From a virus, in the IMG/VR virus record IMGVR_UViG_3300020057_000004, positions 1-48,294 of that record: DNA of 48,294 nucleotides. The stretch is one strand, 5' to 3'. Positions 15,189-25,418 of this stretch are shown here, in pieces. A model generated the notes under the pieces. It made no database searches and was not told the DNA's origin. It saw nothing but the letters and a program-made list of their open reading frames with translations. The position numbers and the translations under genes were made by a program. Within the stretch, counting starts at the first letter, position 1. Every line of letters starts with the position of its first letter.

Positions 15189-15926
15189 TTAGATTGGGGA
15201 TGTAATTCTGCCGCTGACAAGCGCTGACGTACCTTTCGGCTTGCCTTGCGACATATCAATCTGGTGGACTTGGAACAGTCCGCCAGTAACATCGGCGGCG
15301 GCACTGGAAATCAAAAGTTCCGGTGTAGTGGCATCCCACTTAACCTTGTCGCCGGGACCAAATGGCAATGCTTGGATAGTATCGCCTGTGGTGCAAGCGC
15401 GTGGAGCTGGCGGGTTGAATACCAGTGTCACGTTACCGGCTCCAACTACAGATGTTTCGACAATGCCCTGCCAGTCTTGCTCTGGAAGGTAGACGGTCCC
15501 GCCGGTGAAGTCGCCAGTCGAGCCACCATAAGCAGCTACGGCAGCGGCTTTGTTGGTGTTAACTACAGCGGTCGCACCGATTGTGGCACCACCCAGTAGG
15601 GGTGCCAGGTCTGTTTCAATGTCCTGCATGTCGTGTATGGGGATACCGGTAATCTGCTCACCTTTTGTGGTCGTAAGCAATTCTGTTACCGGTCGCAATG
15701 GTGAAAGGTTTAGACCATTCACGTTACCGAGGCTCTGACCGTTATACGGCTGAATGTCCATGTTCTCAACGAGCAAGAACGGCTGTTCGGTTGCTCCTGC
15801 GATAACAACGGGCACGCCGTCAGTCATCTTGCAGAGCGAACCGAGGACGTACTGTGTTGATTTTTTTCCTTGAAGACGTTCAATCAGGTCATTAATGCCC
15901 GCTCGACTCTTTAATCGAAAAGCCAT
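15189..15926 (-). CDS. Capsid-associated protein, possible decoration protein
   Basis: A 245-residue, beta-rich protein with many Gly, Thr and Ala residues and no recognised catalytic motif. It sits between scaffold and major capsid genes, a slot often used for decoration or head-stabilising proteins. AGGAG precedes ATG 15926. Function is inferred from position only. Confidence 0.6.
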   Translation of the reverse strand: MAFRLKSRAGINDLIERLQGKKSTQYVLGSLCKMTDGVPVVIAGATEQPFLLVENMDIQPYNGQSLGNVNGLNLSPLRPVTELLTTTKGEQITGIPIHDMQDIETDLAPLLGGATIGATAVVNTNKAAAVAAYGGSTGDFTGGTVYLPEQDWQGIVETSVVGAGNVTLVFNPPAPRACTTGDTIQALPFGPGDKVKWDATTPELLISSAAADVTGGLFQVHQIDMSQGKPKGTSALVSGRITSPI

Positions 15927-15932
15927 AATTAG

Positions 15933-16715
15933 TTAACTCCTGCTTTTGGATGATTTTAGTTTTTCTTCGGCTCGACTTATATTGTCGAGGGCTCGTTTCT
16001 GTGCGGCTTCGGGCGTAAGACGCATCTCTTTTTTCCCGAAGCTCATCTGTGAATTGAATAACTCGCGCTGCTTCTCGGTGAGTGAATCAACGCTAAGCGA
16101 GCTTGAGCCTTCTGGTGTACCAGCCGGTGCTGAATTTTTCATTGCGGGTCCACCTGCTGGCTTGGCTGCTGGCTCGGCACCACCGGCACCGTTCCATTTG
16201 GTTACTTGTGCTACAACGGACTTCTCGAATACCTTCCAGTCAATCGAGCCATCTGCATGGAATCGGTTAACCAGGCTCGGGTTTGCGTTATAGTCGGCAT
16301 ACGCCTTCTGTATGATTGAATGTTTCAACTCGCTAATCAGCTCAGGGTTCTTTGCTGATTCTGCGAAGCGGTCAACCATGCGACCCAGTTCGGATTGGAT
16401 TTGCTGACCCCTTTCCTCACCGCGAATCTTTGCCTGCTCTTCGCGCTGAGCGGCCGTCATGTCAGCCATGCCAGCCTTAATCAGGTCAACCATGACGGGC
16501 ATAACATCCGCGTCCATCTTGCCGTCTTTCAGGAACCGTTCGGCTGTGTCTTGGAAAATGCTTGCTCTCTGAGCCACCGCTACTGGTGCAGCTTGCTGAA
16601 CCGGCATCCGGTCGAATACTTTATTGACAATACTTTCAGCCAGCGCTGAGGCGTCTACCACGTGCTGTGGTTCGGCGCTTGCTTGCATCTGGCCCTCTGC
16701 TGGTTCTATCGGCAT
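15933..16715 (-). CDS. Capsid scaffolding protein
   Basis: A 260-residue, highly charged, mostly helical protein: Gln/Ala-rich N-terminus, a central helical stretch (AAQREEQAKIRGEERGQQIQ), a Gly/Pro/Ala linker and a basic C-terminal helix (ISRAEEKLKSSKSRS), the usual build of phage scaffolds that direct shell assembly and leave before packaging. It lies between portal and capsid genes. The first ATG (16715) overlaps the upstream gene by 80 bases; ATG 16688 with GAGG five bases upstream is an equally good start. Confidence 0.75.
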   Translation of the reverse strand: MPIEPAEGQMQASAEPQHVVDASALAESIVNKVFDRMPVQQAAPVAVAQRASIFQDTAERFLKDGKMDADVMPVMVDLIKAGMADMTAAQREEQAKIRGEERGQQIQSELGRMVDRFAESAKNPELISELKHSIIQKAYADYNANPSLVNRFHADGSIDWKVFEKSVVAQVTKWNGAGGAEPAAKPAGGPAMKNSAPAGTPEGSSSLSVDSLTEKQRELFNSQMSFGKKEMRLTPEAAQKRALDNISRAEEKLKSSKSRS

Positions 16716-16989
16716 CTTGTTTCTTTATCTCCGCTGTAATTGATTGGCTTGGCAGTGCCGTTTCTTTTGCTCTGGCTTGCTCTGCACCTCTACGCACCCT
16801 TCCGATTAACTGGTTCAGTGCATATTGGATAGTCGTCAGTGTTTGCCATCCAGGCTCGCCGGGTCTGCATTCAAACTCTTTTTGGATTTCTCCGGCCATA
16901 AGCTGAGCGTAAGCCCACCCCTCTGTTTGAACTAGATACAGAAGTTCTTTATTGCGAACATCTGCCAACAGTGCGCTACTTTCAGACAT
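16636..16989 (-). CDS. Small head-region protein, unknown
   Basis: A 117-residue protein that starts MSESSALLADVRNKELLYLV, then is helical, with a strongly basic, disordered C-terminus (RTTARGRRLSAG). ATG 16989 overlaps the portal stop by eight bases; longer frames would run inside the portal gene. The last ~25 codons overlap the start of the scaffold gene in another frame. It may be a head completion or assembly factor; no family recognised. Confidence 0.6.
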   Translation of the reverse strand: MSESSALLADVRNKELLYLVQTEGWAYAQLMAGEIQKEFECRPGEPGWQTLTTIQYALNQLIGRVRRGAEQARAKETALPSQSITAEIKKQDADRTSRGPDASKRRTTARGRRLSAG

Positions 16990-18946
16990 CAGTGCCTCCG
17001 TCGTCCATGCCACCAGGTAAGCCACCGCCCTGCTGCTCTTGTGCTGCTCCGATTTGCTGCATGGCATTCTGAAGCGCCATAATCTGAACCTGTGGATTAG
17101 CGGCCGCAAGTTCTTGCGGGCTCATCAAGTTCTCGGCTTTGATTGGTACGTTCATCAGGCGACAAGCCTCGACAACCATATCGACAATCACACCGCCAGC
17201 ATTCGGCATATACTGCGCCGCCTGTCCAACCATGCCAATTGCCTGGCTGAGCGCCGCGAGTCTTTGCCCTTTGTCAAAGATGCCTTGAAGAAAGCCAATT
17301 GTGATGCTGCGCGGCTTTTGGAAGTCGCGCATCTTCAGCTTGTCCTGAACTAACCTGCTGTTGATGTTGCGCTGGTATTCAAGGTCGCCCTGCTCGTTCG
17401 GCTCTACGCGGTCTTTCATCAGGTCGTAGGAACCCTGGAAGAATGACGTTAGTGTGTCGCTGTACTTCGCGGACATTTCATCGAGCATCAGGTTGCCCGA
17501 TGAGCTATCGTGATTGACCTCAGTGGCAGTCTTACCCTTACTCACGCTGCGCGTGGCGCTGGTGGCTTGCAAGCCGTCAATGCCCATCTTGGTTCTAAGG
17601 TCATCGCCCCAGAATTTCATATCCTGCCAGCCGAGCTGCAAGCCTCGCTCTGGTGTCGGGACCGGTGACATAACTTTCGTAATATCAACCATGCCGTCAA
17701 TCTCGTTGATAGCACCAGGCATGAACGATACTTCGCCATCTTTGAACACGGAGGCAAGTACGTTCTGTGCCGGGAACTGCACCGCTACGGCTGCGTTGAA
17801 TAACAGCCCGGCAAGCACGTTCTTTTGACGCAAAGCAGATAGTGACTTTTCAATGCCACTGATACCGTATGGCGTATTCGTGAAGAACTCATTATATGTA
17901 TCGAACAGGAATTGTCTTTGACCAGTCGGGTTTGTCTCGACACGAATCATCCGGGGTCCGGCTTTGCCGCCCTTCCCATTGCTGTTGACAGCGAAGTGGA
18001 AATAAGTGTCAAAAAACTCTTTGTCTTCAAACTTCAGATACGGTACGTAACAGATATAGACTGGCACCAGCCTGGTGGAATCATGGCTTGTCTCAGGGTC
18101 GAGCCCCATGATTTCCATGCTGCGAATACGCGTACCGCCATCATGGTTGGTATTCCACAAGTCATAGGCATACTGCCCATCGAGCCCCGATAGGTTGCCG
18201 TAGGTCTTGACGCCGGGGGAATCCTCTTCTGCTACAAGCTCTTGTATGTACCGGAAGGTCTGAACAATGAATGGTTCCTTGCGCCGATTAGTCAGGTCCG
18301 TGATAGGAGAAAAGAAGTAATCATGAGTATCAATAACCCGGATGACCGGACCATTGAAGAGGCAGACTTCTTCCATTACCTGGGTGAATTGAGCGGCTTC
18401 CTTGCTCTTGATACCACCTGTAAGCAGCGCATCACGGATAGCTTGTTGGCTCTTTACTCCAAGCACCGGACGGCGGCCATACTCCTCTTGGTGCTCCCAA
18501 TAGAAAGCGCCATCGCCCCGGACAACCATCATCTTGAGCCACTTGGCGAGCTGCCTGCGTGAGCCTGATTCACGGTGCTTGTATATCAGATAGTCCCGGA
18601 CAGCATCGGTTACGGCTTGTGGTTCGTCAGGGTCGGATGCGGACGGATTGAGGTACGGCATACCGGGCGGCAAGATTGCTTGCAGCATACGGATGACGAT
18701 TGTATTGACGTTATCATGGGCGTCTGTTTCTCCAAACTCGGAGTCATCGAGGAAGTCGATTGCTCCCGTGTCTGGCAGTCGTCGATAGCACAAATAGGCT
18801 TCGTCGCAAGCTCGCCATTTGGCTTCAATGGGTCTTCGGGAGTCATGGTAATACTCTTTGAGTTGCCAGAAGTGTTTTGCCAATCGGTCCATAAATGGCG
18901 AGCTTAATGGTGGCGTGCTGTCCGGTATGAATATTAACTTGCCCAT
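16982..18946 (-). CDS. Portal protein
   Basis: A 654-residue protein, in the size range of podovirus portals. The N-terminal helical region includes KHFWQLKEYYHDSRRPIEAK, followed by a mixed alpha/beta core, a long stem helix region (around LDEMSAKYSDTLTSFFQGSY) and a Gln-rich C-terminus (ALQNAMQQIGAAQEQQGG), compatible with a barrel. The start MGKLIFIPDS at 18946 overlaps the terminase end by 13 bases; the longer frame would lie inside terminase. As a dodecameric ring it would form the DNA gate at one capsid vertex and bind terminase and adaptor. Confidence 0.85.
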   Translation of the reverse strand: MGKLIFIPDSTPPLSSPFMDRLAKHFWQLKEYYHDSRRPIEAKWRACDEAYLCYRRLPDTGAIDFLDDSEFGETDAHDNVNTIVIRMLQAILPPGMPYLNPSASDPDEPQAVTDAVRDYLIYKHRESGSRRQLAKWLKMMVVRGDGAFYWEHQEEYGRRPVLGVKSQQAIRDALLTGGIKSKEAAQFTQVMEEVCLFNGPVIRVIDTHDYFFSPITDLTNRRKEPFIVQTFRYIQELVAEEDSPGVKTYGNLSGLDGQYAYDLWNTNHDGGTRIRSMEIMGLDPETSHDSTRLVPVYICYVPYLKFEDKEFFDTYFHFAVNSNGKGGKAGPRMIRVETNPTGQRQFLFDTYNEFFTNTPYGISGIEKSLSALRQKNVLAGLLFNAAVAVQFPAQNVLASVFKDGEVSFMPGAINEIDGMVDITKVMSPVPTPERGLQLGWQDMKFWGDDLRTKMGIDGLQATSATRSVSKGKTATEVNHDSSSGNLMLDEMSAKYSDTLTSFFQGSYDLMKDRVEPNEQGDLEYQRNINSRLVQDKLKMRDFQKPRSITIGFLQGIFDKGQRLAALSQAIGMVGQAAQYMPNAGGVIVDMVVEACRLMNVPIKAENLMSPQELAAANPQVQIMALQNAMQQIGAAQEQQGGGLPGGMDDGGTDV

Positions 18947-20592
18947 GATTTGGCCCCTGTCTTCCAGACCTTCTCCATCTTCTTGACAGAGAGATGCCGA
19001 ACGTTTCCGCTCTTTAGAATAAATTTGAATACTGCGCCCATGCCCACGCAATCGAAGATGTCAGCCCACGGGTGGCGGCGGTCGATGGCATCCTGCACAG
19101 TGCCATTCTTATCAACCTTCCGGCGATAGCCACCACGGAGGGCCTCGATAAATATCGGGCAATGCTTGCTGTTGATGACGAGGCATGGTCGGTTGTATTC
19201 ATCCACGCGGTTCATCAGCATTTGAATCGCTGTAATCCGCATGGGCTCACGCTTCGTAGACTTGATTTGTGACAGCCATGCGCTGTTGATGGTCATGCCC
19301 CAACTGCGTTGAATGAGCACGTAGTCAGCATCGTCCTGTGACGCGACCTGCCTGGTAGCGCCTTGAGGGTCGCCAATTGCTTGCTCAAATTCAAAGTTCT
19401 CAAACCGGCTGTTGGAGATATTCTCCTCGCATTCCATCACCTGCCCGAGATATGCTTCGTCCATAATCATTTCATGATGAACGAGCAAACGGCCGTTATC
19501 CATGTCAGCCTGAACCCACGCCCATGCGAACGTTTTACCGGGGTCACAAATGCGCAGGATAGGCAGCTCTGGGTCAATTTCCAGTTCTGGGTCACAGTGA
19601 ATATCTTCGTTGAACGACTCGAACAGGCGACCCTTCTGGGAGCTGTTGTAATCCAGCAGGTACTCTTTCGCCATAGTCTCGGCATCGTTGTTCGACTGCA
19701 TCATTTCCAGCCAAGGCGACCATGCTTGACCGTTACGAACTTCTAGTCCCTCGCATCTGTCGGGGTGTCGATACCAGTGGAATCTGATGTGCGTAACTTT
19801 CTCCGGCTTCTCGCCAGGGGAGCAGAACTCAGGGTGTACCATCTTGGCAAATTTGTTAAAGGGTCCGTCAGGAGTGCCGACAGCAATACGGACTTTGACG
19901 GTCCCTGAAAGCGAGCGCCAGGATTGTTCATCGAACTCCCACTTGGGCATCTCGTCGCAGAAAGCCGCAAGTGCCCGTCCGCCTCGTCCGAAGTTTTCGT
20001 TAGACGACTCGCCAACAATTTGCGCGCCACCTTCGCCCGGTGGTTTCGTAGAAAGCAAGCGCTCTTTGCTAAACTTTTTAGACTGAATGTCAAAGCCTGG
20101 AGGTAGAAGAAACTCAGGCTGTCGGATAATGTTGAACCGCAGTTTTTCAAACGGCGTGTCCATGTCGCCAATCTTGTCAACTTCCTCCTCCTTTCTACTA
20201 CCGATAATAAAAGAGGACCCGTGAAACTGCCAGAACCACTGGAAAACATAGAGCACCACGAACGATGCGCCCATGTCCCGAGCCTTGTCGATGACGATGT
20301 TTTCACGGAATAGGTTTTCGTTCTGCGCCCGCTGCAAAGAGTTTACAAGGTGCTCAATAGCTTCCTCTTGAAACTCCCAGGGGATGAACGGTTCTTCGAT
20401 GGACGCAGCATTCTTGCGCGGGTCGTATGCCCACGCTGTATATTGCATCCAGAATATCGGATTCTCTTTGCACTCTTCCACGAACGCTTTTAGTGTCTTC
20501 GGGTCACGAAGACACTTATTCATCATGCGTTCGCGTTCAAGCTCCCACCAGTCCGTATCGGGCTTAGGAGTTGACTTTATTATCAGTTCCAT
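18934..20592 (-). CDS. terL: Terminase large subunit
   Basis: A 552-residue DNA-packaging motor. ATPase: a terminase-style P-loop KARDMGAS (103-110) and Walker B AAFCDE (209-214). Nuclease: RNase H-like acidic residues at Asp350 (RICDPGKTF), Asp408 (IGDPQGA) and Asp511/514 (HPWADIFDC). It pumps DNA into the prohead and cuts it. It is immediately upstream of the portal gene. No obvious small subunit with a helix-turn-helix is adjacent; the 146-residue gene upstream or a more distant gene may serve. Confidence 0.95.
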   Translation of the reverse strand: MELIIKSTPKPDTDWWELERERMMNKCLRDPKTLKAFVEECKENPIFWMQYTAWAYDPRKNAASIEEPFIPWEFQEEAIEHLVNSLQRAQNENLFRENIVIDKARDMGASFVVLYVFQWFWQFHGSSFIIGSRKEEEVDKIGDMDTPFEKLRFNIIRQPEFLLPPGFDIQSKKFSKERLLSTKPPGEGGAQIVGESSNENFGRGGRALAAFCDEMPKWEFDEQSWRSLSGTVKVRIAVGTPDGPFNKFAKMVHPEFCSPGEKPEKVTHIRFHWYRHPDRCEGLEVRNGQAWSPWLEMMQSNNDAETMAKEYLLDYNSSQKGRLFESFNEDIHCDPELEIDPELPILRICDPGKTFAWAWVQADMDNGRLLVHHEMIMDEAYLGQVMECEENISNSRFENFEFEQAIGDPQGATRQVASQDDADYVLIQRSWGMTINSAWLSQIKSTKREPMRITAIQMLMNRVDEYNRPCLVINSKHCPIFIEALRGGYRRKVDKNGTVQDAIDRRHPWADIFDCVGMGAVFKFILKSGNVRHLSVKKMEKVWKTGAKSWAS

Positions 20593-21004
20593 TGGCCACC
20601 GAAGTGAAAAGCTCTACTTCGGGTGCGACTTTTTCGGGAATGATTTCCGGCACCCAGCAGGGACCGATAACCTTTTCTCCGTCTTTGGGTATCTTTATTT
20701 CAAGGGCAAATTCTTCGATAGCGCCTTGGTTAGGTGTCAAGGCAATGCCATTAGCACCGCCAGTGGTGAGGCTGTGAACAATAAACATTGCATGTTGCCC
20801 GGCACGATTATAGTAAGTGCCAAACTTGCTCATGAAGCTCTCAGACTTAGCCCAGTGCTTTTTCTCGCGAGTCTTGAGGTCACGAACCGTATCTTCAAGG
20901 TCTGCAACCTGTAGCGATAGGGCCCCGATAGCCTTGCGTAATTCATCAATCGGAAGTGGGGCCATAATCGCTGGTGGCGCTTTCACTTCGGGAGCAGCAA
21001 CCAT
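20564..21004 (-). CDS. Unknown protein upstream of terminase
   Basis: A 146-residue protein with an Ala/Pro-rich start, a coiled-coil helix (IDELRKAIGALSLQVADLED) and a C-terminal region without recognised motif. It overlaps the terminase start by 29 bases and its own ATG overlaps the preceding small gene's stop (TAATG). Position suggests a small terminase subunit or packaging accessory, but no DNA-binding motif is visible. Confidence 0.55.
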   Translation of the reverse strand: MVAAPEVKAPPAIMAPLPIDELRKAIGALSLQVADLEDTVRDLKTREKKHWAKSESFMSKFGTYYNRAGQHAMFIVHSLTTGGANGIALTPNQGAIEEFALEIKIPKDGEKVIGPCWVPEIIPEKVAPEVELFTSVANGTDNKVNS

Positions 21005-21177
21005 TAGTAGCCGTCCTTGTCAGTATCTTTAACCTTTTTGGTGCTTTTCTTCTTGGCGTCAGAGGCTTCGTGCTCGCCTTCAAGCCCAGGCAAGCCGGGT
21101 ATGGCATCGCTTTTCGTAACGCTGGTAACTTCTTTCCTGGCATTGCTGGTGGTTTTCAACTTCATTTTTTTCATCAT
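21004..21177 (-). CDS. 57-residue lysine-rich protein
   Basis: A short basic protein beginning MMKKMKLKTTSNARKEVTSV, with Lys-rich ends (AKKKSTKKVKDTDKDGY). CAGGAG lies five bases before ATG 21177, and its stop overlaps the next ATG as TAATG, both supporting expression. It is probably disordered and nucleic-acid binding by charge; no family recognised. Confidence 0.65.
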   Translation of the reverse strand: MMKKMKLKTTSNARKEVTSVTKSDAIPGLPGLEGEHEASDAKKKSTKKVKDTDKDGY

Positions 21178-21233
21178 GGATTCTCCTGAGACATAATCGC
21201 AGCATAACGCAGGGCGTATCCTTGAACTAGATA

Positions 21234-24200
21234 CTAAGCTCCTGTGACTTTCTCGACTGGCTTCGCCTTGCGCTCAATATCCTTGATAACTTCGTCCGCT
21301 CTCTTTTGCCAGAACTCAGCCTTAGCTCTCCACTTCTCATCCTGCTTACCCTCTTCGGCAGATAATTTAGTGTACTTTTCGACAACGCGCTTAACTTCGG
21401 GTGAATCCTTGCGAAATCCCTGTTCGTAGAGGTCTTCGAGTGATTCATTTTTATCGGCGTCAAGCTCCTTCAAATCAACCACAGCATCTACCTCTTTCTC
21501 GTCAGCAATTGCCTCACTGAGGTATTCTGCATCGGCTGTATCGGCAACGAAATTACGCAGGTCTTGAGCCTTGGCCGCATTGTAATGCAGCTCATTTTCT
21601 TCCTTGTCGTGCGTTCCCCAATACTTAGAGCTGAGTGCTTTGAACACATTGGTTTCTACTGGAATATTAGCAACGTGCTTCTCGTCACCAAAAAATTCAT
21701 GGTCGTAAATCTTCTCAACCTTGTAGCCGCGCTGCCCCTCATTTGCAGCCTTGACGTAATCAGTAGCAACACCACCACCTATGACTCCGAATAGTGAATT
21801 CGCACCGGCAATCATCAATGCTCTGGCTATAGCTTCGGTTTGTTTTGCAGGGTCGCTGCTCATTGTTCGCTGAAGCGTATCCCTGCCAATCTCCAAAGCG
21901 GAGGCACCACCGCTGGCAATCGGCATTAACGAGTGCTGTAAGTGGGGAATGGTCGGCAGGTTTTCGATATGCAATAGCGCCCGTCCAGCATGAACGTTAT
22001 CCATAAACTTGTAGTAGTTTGGAATCCCGACAGTATGACGGAACGCAGCCTCAAGGTCTTTCGGTATTGGCCCTTTGTCGCCCGCTACTACGTAGAGCCC
22101 AAACATGTAAGCGCCAAGCGTAGCAGACGCCTTGGCTGTTTCCGCTTTGGTTTTTGATGCCAGCAGGTTGCGCACCATGATATGAAAATTGCGCGATTGC
22201 ACTGATGGCATTGAAAGAAACAGATTGCCTAATTTGATTTTGGTGCTTCGTTGAAATATGTTTGAGTCACGGAAGCCGGGTACATTTACGCCAGTTATAT
22301 CGCTCATGTAGTCTTGCGTAATCCGCATAGCTTTGGTTAGCCTCTCGGAATCATTAGCAAGCGGACCCACCCCTTTGCGTGCCGCTAGAATATCAGCAGC
22401 AAGTTTATCACCACTCTTGTATCCAAGCTCTTTGGCGGCTTTCTCAAGCCCCATAATGGCGGCAACATTGTTTGGCGTTTGTTCTAACAACTGCCCCGTA
22501 ACGGCCTTAACGCCACCAGCCACAACACCATGCGGATTCTTGTCGATGGTGGCACGCAACCTACCACTAATCTTATTGTTCACCCCTGCAACAAATCCGA
22601 GCTGCCCGAGTTCCTCTATTGATTCGGTGATTGGACCTTCGATGCCACTCAGTAATTCGCGGGCAAACTCTCGCGTAGCCCCAGGCTTATAAGCCTTGAT
22701 GATAGCTGTAGCGAGGCTTACCGGTCCTTCTTTGGCGAATAACGCAACGCCCTTTTCGGCTGCGTGAATGACAGCATTGGCATTCTTACCAAGGAACATA
22801 TAGCGCATCAACGAACCGACACCACTTGTTACAAGTTTGTCAGCATTACCCTCAACCTCACCGACACCGCCGTGCAATTCTTTCATATGAATACGTAATG
22901 TGTGGTGAAGTCGCCCAAGCCCACTCTGTCTGGAGAATCCCTCGGTGTGCGTATTTAACCATTCTAAAATTGGCGCCATCTTCTTGGTGTAGTCATTGAT
23001 TACGTCGCGAGATTCATCGAGCATCTTTAGCGCTTCTGGTGTCAGTTCGGCACGCTGCTCTTTCGTTAGTTTGCCGCGCAATCCAGACTTGAGTATGCCG
23101 GGCTCAATCTTGCCAGCAGCCATCTGCTTTAATGACAACTTAGCGCGAGTATTTTTGAACAAGCCTTCAAGCCCATCTTTGCCAAGTTCGCTTATAGACT
23201 TACCCGCCTTGAGATAAGCGTCTGCAAGTTCTTTGTCGTACTGACGTAAAATGTCGCTCGTCTTCTGAACACCAAGCCCGTGCATGATAGTGTCGTAAGA
23301 CCGTACCGGGTCTTTCACGGATTTCCATAAGCGGACAAACCCGGAAATAAGAATACCTTCCGGCGAAGCGGCAAGTAGATAAGGGTCGCGCCTGGTTATC
23401 AGTGCGAGCATCTTTGCTGCTTCTGGTGTTGCTTCAGTAAATCCCCTGGCTGCTAATTCTTCCCGTAGTAACGCCCTGACCGCCTCAACATCAGGAGCGT
23501 CATCAATACCCTGGTAGTACCCCTCTGGCTCTGGCTTCTCATCGGGCATATCGCCCGTTTCTTCGTCTAGTTCCTTGCGCCTCGCGTTACTTTTCCCTTT
23601 TTGAAACTTGTGCACCTCTTCGGCGTGAACATCCTTTGGATAGATGGTGGCTGGTGGTGGTGCCTTAGCTGGTGGTGGTGCCTTAGCTGGTGGTGTTACC
23701 GGCTCATTTTTTTTTGCGCCAGCCTTCAGGAATCCAGCGGCTTGACGCTCACCCTCGACATCAATAACTTTCGGCTTCGGTAAGGTGAACTCACCCTTGT
23801 CGGCAGCGCGATAAGATTTAGTCACCGCACGTGCTGGTTCAATTGGTCCGGCTTCTGCCCTGGCAGCGTGGACTTGTAATTCGGCAGCACCATCTGGTAA
23901 CTGTCCCTGGAAGTGCTCAGCCCTGCCTTGTCCGACATTAGCGCGATTACCTTGGTCGGCAGCCTGCTGCTCCCTGAACCGTGCGGCACTTTCGCCGGAC
24001 GATGACTCCCATGCAGCAAGGTCGGCAGCACCATCTGGTAACTGTCCCTGGAAGTGCTCAGCCCTGCCTTGTCCGGCATTAGCGCGATTACCCTGGTCGG
24101 CAACTTGTTGCTCCCTGGAACGTGCAGCACTTTCACCGGCTTGCGACTCCCATGCAGCAAGGTCTTTCTCAGACTGCGCCATTGCAGCCTCGGCTTGTTC

Positions 24201-25418
24201 TAAATGATGCGCGGTCGCCTCTCGTGCTTCCTTGATACGTGTCCCGGCATCTTGGCTTACGCGTAGCCGCTTACCTTGCTTGCCCTTCGCAGTATTCTCG
24301 ACATGTGCCTTCTGGGCATCACCTTCGAGCTTAGCAAACCGCTTACTTTCGCTTTCATAAGCATTCTGCCAAAACTTGGCTTTATCCTGAGAGTCTTTCG
24401 CCCTCTCCTCGGCTATCTTAATCCCTTGTGTTCGCCTGCCCTCTTCGGACGCTTTGACACCTTCATTGTATTTGCGCTGAGCATCACCGGCCGCATGGTT
24501 ATCTTTCATCGCCTTCAGGCGACCCATCTGCTGTAGCTTCTCTTTGTGAACACGGCGCAATTCGCCAACCTTGCCCGCACCCTTAGCCAAGCCTTCGCCA
24601 ATAGCGCCAAGTCCAGCGCCGGCGGCGGCGGCCTGTAGCCCGCCCTTAACGCCGACCGAGAACAATTTGGCAATATCTATATGCGCATTCTTTTGCGCTA
24701 ATTCTTTCGTAGCCTCTTCCTGAATAGCTTGAACGAATCCACCGGCACCGGCACCTGTGGTTAGCTTCAGGATGCGTTGAACCGCGCCAGGTAAATGTAA
24801 TGCGCCTTGAAGTAATGCACCGCCCAAAGGTCCGGCTTGATGCATGATAGCCGGGAGTGCTTTCATGCCTATATTGGCAGCACCAATACCGGCCTCAAAG
24901 CCAACCATCGAAGGTAGCATTTCACCTGCTTGATGGGCGACACCGGATACTATCGGATGCTCACGCTCACCGGCTGCTAATGCTCCCTGGTGGTAATCCT
25001 TAACGGCAGAGGTCAGGTCGGATGGCGTTTGATTTTCTTCCGGTACGTACCGCGGCACGTTAATCATTTGCTGCGATTGATTCATCATCGCATTATCGAG
25101 GTCTTGCAATCCCTGCGCTGCACCTAATGTGACATTAGCGCCAACCTGTCCGGCAATAGCCCCGGCATCATTGCCAAACTTTTGCAAGCCCGCGCCAAAA
25201 CCCCTGGCACCTTCCATTACATTCTGCCCGGCACCGAGAAAGAAATTGCTGTCGCCTTGCTGCGCGGCACCTTCACCGCCTGCCATCAGGTGAGCGCCTT
25301 CGTTAAAAGCCTCAAGGTCTGCGGTTACAGATGGTTTTTTCTTTGTGGTGGCAATAGGCGGTGCCTCAGCGGTTTGCCCTGCACCCTTAAAGGCTGCGAG
25401 GTCTTCCTTGACTCCCAT
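21234..25418 (-). CDS. Large internal virion (DNA ejection) protein
   Basis: The longest gene, 1394 residues. The N-terminal ~270 residues are Gly/Ala-rich with hydrophobic helices (GGALLQGALHLPGAVQRI), possibly membrane-active. Residues ~290-530 are charged coiled coil with two 47-residue tandem repeats. Residues ~640-1150 are a globular helical region, and the end is strongly charged helix. Size, composition and position among other Gln/Ala-rich genes match ejection proteins of podoviruses that form a conduit through the envelope. No lytic transglycosylase motif was recognised. ATG 25418 directly follows the upstream gene's stop. Confidence 0.75.
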   Translation of the reverse strand: MGVKEDLAAFKGAGQTAEAPPIATTKKKPSVTADLEAFNEGAHLMAGGEGAAQQGDSNFFLGAGQNVMEGARGFGAGLQKFGNDAGAIAGQVGANVTLGAAQGLQDLDNAMMNQSQQMINVPRYVPEENQTPSDLTSAVKDYHQGALAAGEREHPIVSGVAHQAGEMLPSMVGFEAGIGAANIGMKALPAIMHQAGPLGGALLQGALHLPGAVQRILKLTTGAGAGGFVQAIQEEATKELAQKNAHIDIAKLFSVGVKGGLQAAAAGAGLGAIGEGLAKGAGKVGELRRVHKEKLQQMGRLKAMKDNHAAGDAQRKYNEGVKASEEGRRTQGIKIAEERAKDSQDKAKFWQNAYESESKRFAKLEGDAQKAHVENTAKGKQGKRLRVSQDAGTRIKEAREATAHHLEQAEAAMAQSEKDLAAWESQAGESAARSREQQVADQGNRANAGQGRAEHFQGQLPDGAADLAAWESSSGESAARFREQQAADQGNRANVGQGRAEHFQGQLPDGAAELQVHAARAEAGPIEPARAVTKSYRAADKGEFTLPKPKVIDVEGERQAAGFLKAGAKKNEPVTPPAKAPPPAKAPPPATIYPKDVHAEEVHKFQKGKSNARRKELDEETGDMPDEKPEPEGYYQGIDDAPDVEAVRALLREELAARGFTEATPEAAKMLALITRRDPYLLAASPEGILISGFVRLWKSVKDPVRSYDTIMHGLGVQKTSDILRQYDKELADAYLKAGKSISELGKDGLEGLFKNTRAKLSLKQMAAGKIEPGILKSGLRGKLTKEQRAELTPEALKMLDESRDVINDYTKKMAPILEWLNTHTEGFSRQSGLGRLHHTLRIHMKELHGGVGEVEGNADKLVTSGVGSLMRYMFLGKNANAVIHAAEKGVALFAKEGPVSLATAIIKAYKPGATREFARELLSGIEGPITESIEELGQLGFVAGVNNKISGRLRATIDKNPHGVVAGGVKAVTGQLLEQTPNNVAAIMGLEKAAKELGYKSGDKLAADILAARKGVGPLANDSERLTKAMRITQDYMSDITGVNVPGFRDSNIFQRSTKIKLGNLFLSMPSVQSRNFHIMVRNLLASKTKAETAKASATLGAYMFGLYVVAGDKGPIPKDLEAAFRHTVGIPNYYKFMDNVHAGRALLHIENLPTIPHLQHSLMPIASGGASALEIGRDTLQRTMSSDPAKQTEAIARALMIAGANSLFGVIGGGVATDYVKAANEGQRGYKVEKIYDHEFFGDEKHVANIPVETNVFKALSSKYWGTHDKEENELHYNAAKAQDLRNFVADTADAEYLSEAIADEKEVDAVVDLKELDADKNESLEDLYEQGFRKDSPEVKRVVEKYTKLSAEEGKQDEKWRAKAEFWQKRADEVIKDIERKAKPVEKVTGA
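23881..24162. repeat. Two 141-bp tandem repeats
   Basis: The sequence beginning TCGGCAGCACCATCTGG recurs exactly 141 bp later (23881 and 24022). The units encode 47-residue repeats (DLAAWES...GESAAR...QGNRAN...AEHFQGQLPDGAA) in the coiled-coil part of the ejection protein, with a few substitutions. Confidence 0.9.

Noticed and set aside
19743-20306. Minus-strand ORF of 187 residues inside the terminase gene
   Set aside because: Shadow frame of the large terminase, which has all expected motifs.
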